Assembly: GCA_023374045.1 (NCBI GenBank)
Contig: CM041776.1
Coordinates: forward strand, 319,387,925-319,451,924
From: Limonium bicolor
Lineage: Eukaryota; Streptophyta; Magnoliopsida; Caryophyllales; Plumbaginaceae
Length of the DNA stretch: 64,000 nt
Reading direction: 5' to 3'
Shown here: positions 56,670 to 64,000 of the stretch, piece by piece
Layout: each line of letters begins with the position of its first letter
Position numbering within the stretch: position 1 is the first letter of the stretch
Position numbers and translations under genes: made by a program
Notes under the pieces: generated by a model
What the model was told of the DNA's origin: nothing
Seen by the model: only the letters and a program-made list of their open reading frames with translations
Database searches by the model: none

Positions 56670-57282
56670 TGAAGGAATTGAACCAGTTAGGCATGAAATC
56701 TCACGATTATCATGTACTAATGTTACATCTTCTTCCAGTTGCAATCCGAGGGATATTGCCATCTGATGTCAGAAATGCTTTAACTCGGTTATGTTTCTTC
56801 TTCAACATTGTTTGCTCCAAGGCAATTGACGTAACCTCTCTAGACTTTCTACAACGTGAAATTGTTGTCACATTATGTCAACTTGAGATGTATTTTTCAC
56901 CATCTTTTTTGACTTAATGGTGCACCTAATTGTGCACATCGTTCGAGAGACACAATTATGTGGTCCAGTATACTTACGGTACATGTACCCTTTTGAACGG
57001 TACATGGGTATTCTGAAAAGTAGAATGAAGAATAGGTATCGACCAGAAGGGAGCATTATTGAAGCAATGGTGACTGAGGAAGTCACAGAATTTGTGACTG
57101 ATTATTTGAGTGAGGCGGAGTCAATTGGTATCCCAAAACCACGACACTACGACAGGTTTAAGGTGTTATTGGCAGAAAGATTGTGCAAGTTCCGCGTCAT
57201 CTTATTCATCAAGCACATTTGTTTGTCTTACAACATCTTGAGGTTGTTGAACCTTATTTTGAAACCCATATGGTTGCGTTAA
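56670..57282 (+). pseudogene. CACTA DUF4218 segment
   Basis: Reads KELNQLGMKSHDYHVLMLHL, PVAIRGILPSDVRNALTRLC, then after a stop HLIVHIVRETQLCGPVYLRY and PFERYMGILKSRMKNRYRPE. These are the standard C-terminal boxes of plant CACTA transposases (KSHDxHxLMQ and RYMxxLKxxVRNRxxPEGSI). A one-stop break at 56915 and a later shift are visible. Confidence 0.85.
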
Positions 57283-57459
57283 GACATCAAAAACCTACGA
57301 AAGACCATATTTGGCTGACAGAGGAACAAAACCAAGTTTTTATCCAATGGTTTAAAGATCATGTGTTTACATTAGCATCATCAAATCCTGAAGCTATAAG
57401 TGAAGAGATCAAATGTTTTGCAATCGGACCTGAAACAAATATTACATCATTTTAGAGGT

Positions 57460-57755
57460 ATGATATTAGTAGGTATACGTACTACACTGCGCGCCAAGAT
57501 GCCAAATCGATAAACCAGAATAGTGGGGTAAAAATTGAAGTTGCGGCCACTAAGTACCACAGCGGCAACCGATCTCAACCAGTTAGGAACTCTAGTTGGT
57601 CTTATGGTGTCAATTGTCATCGAGGAATTTGGGAACTAGACTACCACATTGATTCCTTTCTGTTGTTCCGATGCAAATGGGTAAACAACCGATGTGGATA
57701 CCAAAATGATGGAGGGCTTACCTTGGTTGAATATAAAAGGGTGTCAGCAAAATGA
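57460..57755 (+). pseudogene. CACTA DUF4216-like segment
   Basis: The frame reads RYTYYTARQDAKSINQNSGV, then RNSSWSYGVNCHRGIWELDY, FLLFRCKWVNNRCGYQNDGG and TLVEYKRV. The YGVxxxIxELDY..FxxxLFKCxWVD pattern belongs to DUF4216, usually just after the transposase core in CACTA proteins. The end of the element beyond it is lost. Confidence 0.8.
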
Positions 57756-57821
57756 ATATAATTAAATATGAAAAATGTGAGGAAGAAGAAATTAATTTAA
57801 ATTAAATCAAAATGGCATACT

Positions 57822-58005
57822 CCCTCGTGTTCTTAATAGATGATTTTCTAGCACAACACATGAAAAATTAAGGAGACTTTTTTTAGACTATTTTACCCTT
57901 ACTATTCTATAGGGTATATGAGAGTTGTAGGTGTGAGTAAATAAGGGGTAATAGATTTAAATTTGAAAAATGTTTCTAATAATGAAATTATTGATCATAA
58001 GCGAA
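57822..58005. mobile_element. Stowaway-like MITE, one end only
   Basis: Starts TA-CTCCCTCGTGTTCTTAAT followed by AGATGATTTTCTAGCAC and continues with GACTATTTTACCCTT. The same order is found in the reverse complement of the MITE at 16612-16850 (AGATGATTTTCTAGCTC, then GACAATTTTACCCCT). The right terminus is not found; the end coordinate is approximate. Confidence 0.6.
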
Positions 58006-58640
58006 TATATATGTACTTAAAATTAAGTATTGCTTTTACTTATTAAAAGAACTAGTTATTTGTTTAATGTTTCTTTTTAGTTCTCCATAGTGAATAATTA
58101 CAAGTTTATATTCATGACAAATTAATATATTATCCACAGAATTTAAATAGAAAATTTTCAAATAAGTTTATTGACTTATTAATTGGGTTCTTATAACTAT
58201 AAAAATAAACTTTTATCAATTATTTTTTAACAAATATATTTTGACAAATTTTCAAGTTAATCTATACAGTTAAAATCATACAACTAATAATAATAATAAT
58301 GTTATTTATCAATGATAGATTCATAACTATAGTTTATCATAATTCCTAAGTCTATTATCTTCATTATGTTCGTAACCAAGCAAAAGAAACATTAAATTCT
58401 AAGTATTTCTATCATAACAACCAAATGAGGTCATATCCTATTCTTGGAATTTCATTCTTGGAATATTATTCCGGGAATTAACATTCTAAGAACCAAACGA
58501 CCCGTGACGGTTTCTTTTTTTGGAAATCACCGTCCTACTTCCCATCAACATAACATAGTGAGTTCACTACATATTAGATAAGTAACCGACCACCCTAAAG
58601 CCTGAGTATAAAAAGAATAAAACTTGCCAGAGTGGCTATC
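58006..58640. other. AT-rich spacer
   Basis: No gene seen. At 58425-58510 two direct ACCAAATGAGG / ACCAAACGACC words suggest part of a MITE, but they are not inverted. Confidence 0.4.
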
Positions 58641-60320
58641 TGCTATTGCAGCGATTCCTCCAAGGAAGTTTCTTGAGCATATCTAGAGTCAACCAACGAT
58701 TAGCACCATTAGTTGGCTATTGAAACCTTACACTTCAAATCACCAGCTAATACTGAATTGACACCCCCGAACTATTCCTAGACGCATGAGCAAAACCACA
58801 TAATTGCAAAATAGAGAGACTACAAAAGAACTTTAACATAGTCGCCACCAAAAGACAAGACATGTACAAAACTAGATTAACAAGAAAACTAAATAACCAA
58901 CCACCGCTAACAACTAACTACCAATTAACTGTGCCCGAAGCAATTGTTGTACTATCCCAGCCCGATCCATTGTAACCTGCTCCTCCCACCTCAGCAGATT
59001 CTTCACCCTCTTTGTCTTCTCAATAACAACAAATAGTCGCACTTGCTTCTCGAAATTATCTTTTGGATGCAGTACCAACAAGTCTCGATGATATCAGTTC
59101 CCTACAACCCAATCCCCGTCAAAGTCGATATCCACCTGCCAATATACTGGATATAGGCAACCGATATAGCAAGATGTTGCGTCTCAATCACCAAACCTTC
59201 ACAAACTGATAGAGAGACTTGTCAAGAAGGTTTACGATGGCCTCCCTCTATTGCAAGGCTCCACCGACAAGCTTACATGTCAACTTCAAATGTGGCTTAC
59301 ATGTCCTTTGTACTTTGATACAACACCATCAAAAACACTAGATAAATCATGGAGGAAAAAGTCTTCGCCCTGCTCACCTTCGTCTTCATGTTATTCCCTT
59401 AATTTATCGTAATCACCGGCTCAATGAGATTGCGATCCCCAAGTAGCTATGAAGGATTATAATAGTAGCATCATCGGTTTGGAGAACACAGTGTATGAGG
59501 CAGTGGCACAGACAACGAGTGGAGTTTATGTCATTAAGCAAGCGGTGGGCATGCAACCAAAGTTTAAATCACCTGCTGTAGTAGCAAGATTAAGCCAGAG
59601 AGTTTTTGAGACAACCATTCAGCGGGTTGATTGTGGTGTTCAAGAATTTTAACATGCATCCATTCACTAGAGACGAAGCCATCCTTTGCCACCCGTAACC
59701 CCATCTCACTCATCGTCTCTGTAATAGGAAATAGATTTTGGTGATGAAAAATGAAGTTGAAAAGTGACAGCAAAAATAGTGAAGAGACCAAGGGATAACA
59801 ACATCATCTCCGACCATGGTGAATCCCGAAGGAAGAAACTGTTGCACTTTACTTTGACAAAGATAAAAAGGATTGGCCAAAATAGGAAGCAAGCGTGAGA
59901 TACTCATCTATTTTGAGATGAAGTAAACGGTGCATGCCTACAACAATCGATGCATGCAACTATTCCCCAATACTCAGTGCCTCAATCGACCTCCTTATCA
60001 CTCGGATCTGCTCCAAAATAAATGACCTCCCCCGTGGCACCAGACTGCTCACCCTTAATTTGTGCTCATAAGATACCGTTGCTCGCATCTGTTTCACAAG
60101 ACTTCCTTCACAAATCGACACTGACAACAAACATCATATTAGTTTCCTCTAATCAAGCTCCCACCTTCCTCATCAGACAGCCCCACCATCTGCTGATCAA
60201 CCACACCCGCCGAGAACAAAAACAGACACTAGATAGAGATACCTAAGGCATCAGGATTAACCAACGGACCTAGAGCTCCCAAAAAGAGTCCTAACAAAGG
60301 AGAGGTCTCCTATACCATAA
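58640..60320 (-). pseudogene. Unrecognised coding-like relic
   Basis: The minus strand keeps broken but protein-like text: LRHLKIDEYLTLASYFGQSF-type sequence around 59860-59960, IRVIRRSIEALSIGE at about 59960-60010, LVLHPKDNFEKQVRLFVVIE (about 59025-59085) and LLRWEEQVTMDRAGIVQQLL (about 58940-59000). Stops and shifts occur every 50-100 codons. I do not recognise the family; it could be an old host gene or an unlisted transposon protein. No function is proposed. Confidence 0.3.
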
Positions 60321-61102
60321 GGCTATGCATAACTTGAGACCAAAACACTATCATAGACAAAAACAAAATCTCCATAGAAGAAACTATAGGAAAGACAGAT
60401 CATGCAACTAGTAACTGCCAAAAAAACCAGAAACAGGAGGAGAGGAAAGAAAGAAAAATGAGGAAGAAGAAAATAGAATAAAAGTGACATATGCAACCTG
60501 TAAAGTCAAGAAAATCTAGATTAGAGAAAGATTAACCCACATCCCGAAATCAAACAATATAAGGAACCACACAATTGGATAGTCACTTTAAACTGATGAA
60601 TATAGTTCAAATACACTAGGAAATTTGTGGGAAAAGTGGAAACGAAGAAACGACGAACAAGAGAGAGGAAAGAAGGCTCTCACGAGGAGAGATAAGAAAA
60701 GAAGTAACGGTTATATTGTAGATTCCATGGGTGTTATATATGGATGAAATCTATTATTATTATTTTTTGGGGGGGGGGGGGGCGTTTGATAGTGCCATTA
60801 ATGTGCAAATGGCCACATTAACGAGCTTATTTGTTAATGTGTGAGTGGACATATCCACATTAAACCCATCGCAAATAGTGAAAGGGGTGGCTTAATGATA
60901 GAGGTGGGTTTTGCTGCATTCAGAATTTAAGCTGGATTGTTTGTTTTCTGTTTTAATGACATATTACCACCTCACCCTCGTTTTGTCTTCTCTCTGTACT
61001 GTGGATTCCCTCACTCCGTCTCTCGACGCCAAAAAATCCCACATTAACAATTTAGGGCAGTAACTATCTATTATCAATTGAAAGTTGCACATCCGTCAAT
61101 CA
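60321..61102. other. Spacer with a 14-G run
   Basis: No gene seen. A run of 14 G lies at 60769-60782. ATTAATGTG / CACATTAA words around 60795-60870 form small inverted repeats. Confidence 0.45.
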
Positions 61103-61682
61103 TGTTAGAAACTTCCTCCTAGTTGGTAGCCTACTAAGGTTGAAAATTTAATCAACCACATGTAAATCAAGGGAGGTAAATAGTTCATGGTAGGTGGCAC
61201 ACTTATTATGACTTTGGTAAGTTCATTTCACATTGAAACTCATGCTTTATTACCACACTTCATTTCCTATAAATACCCACATAACTTGAGTTGTTTTTCA
61301 TCATCCAAGTTCAAGCATTTAGAACTTGAGGAGAGGATCAAACAAGCTGCACAAGTGTGCAAAGAGAGTAAAAGGAGAGGACAAACAAAGAGGAAAAAGA
61401 AAGAGTTTATAGCTTCTTTTTCTAATTCTTGTTTGTTCCCTTTTTTGTTATTTCTACAAATTTGAGAGCTAGAGCCTTCAATATTTATTCGAAGAAGATC
61501 ACCATTGTAATCCCATTATTGTTATAGTGGAAGGTTTAGATCAGTGCTTACGATCCCGAGGTTTTTTACCCTTTACATTAAAGGGGGTTTCCTCGTTAAA
61601 ATATCGTGTGTCATCTCTATCAATTCTTCGGGTAGTTTTATTAACTTTCTTGTCTCCATCTCGCACCATATTTTTCCCAACA
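61103..61682 (+). repeat. 5' LTR of copia element 2
   Basis: Begins TGTTAGAAAC and ends TTTCCCAACA (TG...CA), 580 bp. TATAAATACC at about 61269 is a good TATA box. The start is inferred from the TG and typical length; the right end is fixed by the primer site. Confidence 0.75.
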
Positions 61683-61684
61683 GA

Positions 61685-61698
61685 CAGGTATCAGAGCC
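61685..61698 (+). other. Primer-binding site (tRNA-Met type)
   Basis: AGGTATCAGAGCCC follows the LTR by two bases; the consensus is TGGTATCAGAGCC, complementary to initiator tRNA-Met. Confidence 0.88.
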
Positions 61699-61762
61699 CA
61701 GACTCTCTTAGTATGCTCTGTGGTTGCAGCTAAGCTGATCTTCCACATCAGAAAAGAAAGTT

Positions 61763-64000
61763 TTGGTCGAGATTCCGCAAAACGAGATGGAGAAAGAAAA
61801 CATTGTTGCCCATGATGGAGATATGTTCAAACTAACGGCAGACAACTTCTCCTACTGGAAGCCCATGATGGAGGATCACTTGTACTGCAAAGATCTACAT
61901 GAGCCGATCTTGAAGAAAGAGAAGACCGAAGCCAAAACTGATGAGGAGTGGAAACTACTAAACCAGAAGGCGGTGGCTCTCATTAGAAAATTCATCGACA
62001 AAAGTTTATTCGAGCATGTTTCCTCCTACACTAATGCTTATGAGTTATGGGAGAAACTTGAGACGATGATACAAAAGAAAACGCCACGCAATAAGGCTTT
62101 CTGGTCAGACAACTAGTAAAGCTTGAATACAAAGATGGCCAAAGCATGATCGAGCATTTGAACAACTTCAAAGGGCTCGTCAACAAGTTAGCAAAGGTGT
62201 CAATGACGATCGATGAAGAGCTGCAAGCATTGTTACTTCTCAGTTCTCTTCCAGAGAGCTGGGATACCTTGGTGGTCACTCTCAGCAATTCAGCCCCTGA
62301 AGGTAAAATTACCTTGGACACGGTCACCGATAGCCTTCTTAATGAAGAGGCTAGGAGAAAAGAACGTGGTTTCTCCACAATACAGACAGAGGCGAACGTT
62401 GCTGAAAATCGTGGAAGAAACGAGCAACGGAATAAAGGTCGCGGACATAAGGGCGATCGATTCAGGGGGAGATCGAAGTCAAGAAGCCGATTCACATGTT
62501 ATTATTGTGGCAAACCGGGCCACAAGAAATCCGAATGTCGTAAGTTCATTAGAGACCAGAAAGCAGGCAGTACCAATCAAGATCAAGCCGAACAAAGATC
62601 AACAACAGCTGTGGCTTCAAAGAATGATGGAGAGGTCTTCATCACCAAAATTGACGAGTCATTAAATTTAGCTCATGGTGATTGTTCATGGGTCATTGAC
62701 TCTGGAGCATCCTTTCATGTTTCCCCAAATCGAGATCTATTCTCAAACTACCAAAGTAGTGACTTTGGAATTGTGAAGATGGGAAATGAAGGAAGAAGCA
62801 AGATCATTGGCAAAGGAGATGTCGAGATGATGACAAACACAGGCTGCAAATTGATATTGAAGGATGTTAGACATGTCCCTGACATGCGTCTAAATCTCAT
62901 GTCAGTCAGTAAACTTGACGATGCCGATATGACCAGCAACTTCGGAGGTGGAAAGTGGAAGCTTGCTATGGGAAATATGATATTTGCTCGTGTACAAAAA
63001 CAAGGCTCTCTTTACATAATGCATGGTAAACCGAGCAAGGGGGAGATTAATGTAGCTCGTAGTGGTGCAGATTTGGAGTTATGGCACCGGCGACTCGGCC
63101 ATATGGGTGAAAAGGGATTGCAAATCCTCGCCCGCAAGCAACTACTTCCCAATGTTAAAGGTGAAACTCTGAAGCCATGCACCGACTGTTTGGCTGGAAA
63201 ACAAAATAGAGTTGCTTTACACACTTCCTACCGACCAAGTAGGAGAAGAAGTATACTGGAATTAGTGCACACTGATGTGTGCTCTATGACAGAGAAATCT
63301 TTGGGTGGTGCATTATATTTTGTCACCTTCATTGATGACCACTCAAGAAAAGTATGGTTGTACCTGTTGAGATCTAAGGACCAGGTACTTGATACCTTCA
63401 AGGAGTTTCATGCTAAAGTGGAGCGTGAGACCGGTAAAAAGTTGAATTGTGTTTGTGCCGACAACGGGGGAGAATATCGTGGCCCTTTTGACACTTTTTG
63501 TGGGAGCCTAGGTATTAGGCTTGAGAAGACACCACCACAGACTCCACAATTGAATGGTTTAGCAGAGCGGATGAACCGAACTATTGTTGAAAGAGTTCGA
63601 TGTATGTTGTCACATGCCAAACTGGCCAAGTACTTCTGGGGTGAAGCAGTAAAGACGGCAGTAGACATCATCAACTGCTCACCATCTGTTCCATTGTCCG
63701 AAGAGATTCCAGAGGAGATATGGTCTGGGAAGAAAGTCAACTACAACACTTTCAAGGTGTTTGGGTGTCGAGCATTCGTCCACATTCCAAGAGATGAACG
63801 CTCAAAGTTGGATGCCAAGACCAAGGAATGTATCTACCTTGGTTCACCAAAGGATGAGATGGGCTATCGGCTATGGGATCCTAAAGATAAGAAGATTGTC
63901 AGAAGTAGAGATGTAGTCTTCTTCGAAGATCAAACAACCAAGGATCGAGAGCAGCCCATCAAGGCCACAAGTATCATTAGCCCCAACCAAGATCCTCTAC
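61763..64000 (+). pseudogene. Copia gag-pol polyprotein with one frameshift, 3' end outside window
   Basis: ATG at 61763 (61787 is an in-frame alternative). The gag part reads FKLTADNFSYWKPMMEDHLY and YELWEKLETM. At about 62100 one T is missing (CTTTCTGGTC where CTTTCTTGGTC is expected), giving a stop 14 bases later; the next frame then stays open to the window edge. It contains the zinc knuckle CYYCGKPGHKKSEC, protease WVIDSGASFHVSPN, pre-integrase LWHRRLGHMGEKGL..CTDCLAGK, and integrase boxes HTDVCSM, CADNGGEY and PQLNGLAERMNRT (D, D and E present). It matches Tork/Tnt1-like copia proteins. Reverse transcriptase is not reached. Confidence 0.92.

Larger units (their letters stand above)
53061..57765 (+). 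mobile_element. CACTA (En/Spm) transposon, 5' end intact, 3' end missing
   Basis: Starts CACTAGTACAAAAAAAGGC, the CACTA terminal inverted repeat. About 300 bp of subterminal repeats follow, then a GC-rich leader with candidate introns (53400-54660), TNP2-type transposase segments (54750-56490), DUF4218 (56670-57180) and DUF4216-like sequence (57460-57755). The matching 3' terminus (GCC..TTGTACTAGTG) is not found before the MITE at 57822, so the 3' part is lost. Confidence 0.88.
61103..64000 (+). mobile_element. Ty1/copia retrotransposon, truncated by right window edge
   Basis: 5' LTR 61103-61682, tRNA-Met primer site, then gag, protease and integrase in one frame apart from a single shift. 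Reverse transcriptase and the 3' LTR should follow beyond 64000. The near-intact coding sequence makes this the least decayed copia copy here. Confidence 0.9.

Noticed and set aside
58425..58510. ACCAAATGAGG / ACCAAACGACC pair as a MITE
   Set aside because: The words are direct, not inverted, and no target duplication is seen.
1..64000. CRISPR arrays, operons, riboswitches or prokaryotic defence systems
   Set aside because: The sequence is plant nuclear DNA. Tandem repeats present are LTR palindromes, minisatellites or transposon duplications without uniform spacers.
1..64000. tRNA or rRNA genes
   Set aside because: Only primer-site complements of tRNA ends and isolated GGTTCGAA words (for example near 46826) were seen; no cloverleaf could be built.

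Overview
The window is plant nuclear DNA, almost certainly from a flowering plant. Evidence is a spliced AP2/ERF transcription-factor gene of the SHINE/WIN1 type, plant-type L1 LINEs with a C-terminal RNase H, Ty1/copia and Ty3/gypsy LTR elements, a CACTA element with a TNP2 transposase, and plant hAT, Mutator and Stowaway-type MITEs. I cannot name the species. The region is gene-poor: one convincing host gene (44134-46068) lies in about 60 kb of nested transposons, most of them broken.

Layout. 1-4.5 kb: minus-strand copia element without most of gag, cut by the left edge. 5.0-6.6 kb: minus-strand LINE ORF2 fragment. 6.7-7.3 kb: possible LTR relic. 7.4-9.0 kb: CCGAACC-rich non-coding element with an 11-bp target duplication. 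10.8-14.6 kb: plus-strand LINE ORF2 with a 227-bp Mutator-type MITE in its RNase H. 16.0-16.55 kb: 546-bp fold-back element with a 9-bp target duplication, followed by a Stowaway-like MITE.

16.85-33.06 kb is one minus-strand LINE of about 6-7 kb split by later insertions: a 1,503-bp solo gypsy LTR (18865-20367, target duplication ATGAC) and a 7.8-kb gypsy element on the other strand (20584-28425, target duplication GCATC). The gypsy 3' LTR itself holds a hAT-type MITE. The LINE also contains a 500-base assembly gap (29373-29872). The gypsy element keeps LTRs, primer site, gag and protease but no reverse transcriptase or integrase.

32.7-43.3 kb: four further hAT-type MITEs or MITE-like elements, a long-terminal-inverted-repeat element (35.5-36.6 kb), a truncated gypsy LTR of the same family (36.9-38.8 kb), and LINE ORF1 relics (38.8-42.35 kb). 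44.0-46.1 kb: the ERF gene with TATA box, one intron and intact reading frame. 46.8-48.5 kb: a second long-inverted-repeat element with internal minisatellites. 49.4-52.5 kb: a 3,035-bp solo LTR with 5-bp target duplication. 53.06-57.8 kb: CACTA element missing its 3' end. 58.6-60.3 kb: unrecognised coding-like relic. 61.1-64 kb: recent-looking copia element with one frameshift, running off the right edge.

The observations that features alone do not explain are regularly spaced (about 70-73 bp) 36-bp palindromes shared by three gypsy LTR loci, four hairpin plus polypurine-like units in the gypsy 3' leader, and the pair of long-inverted-repeat elements. No operon or pathway logic applies; the transposons interact only by nesting.
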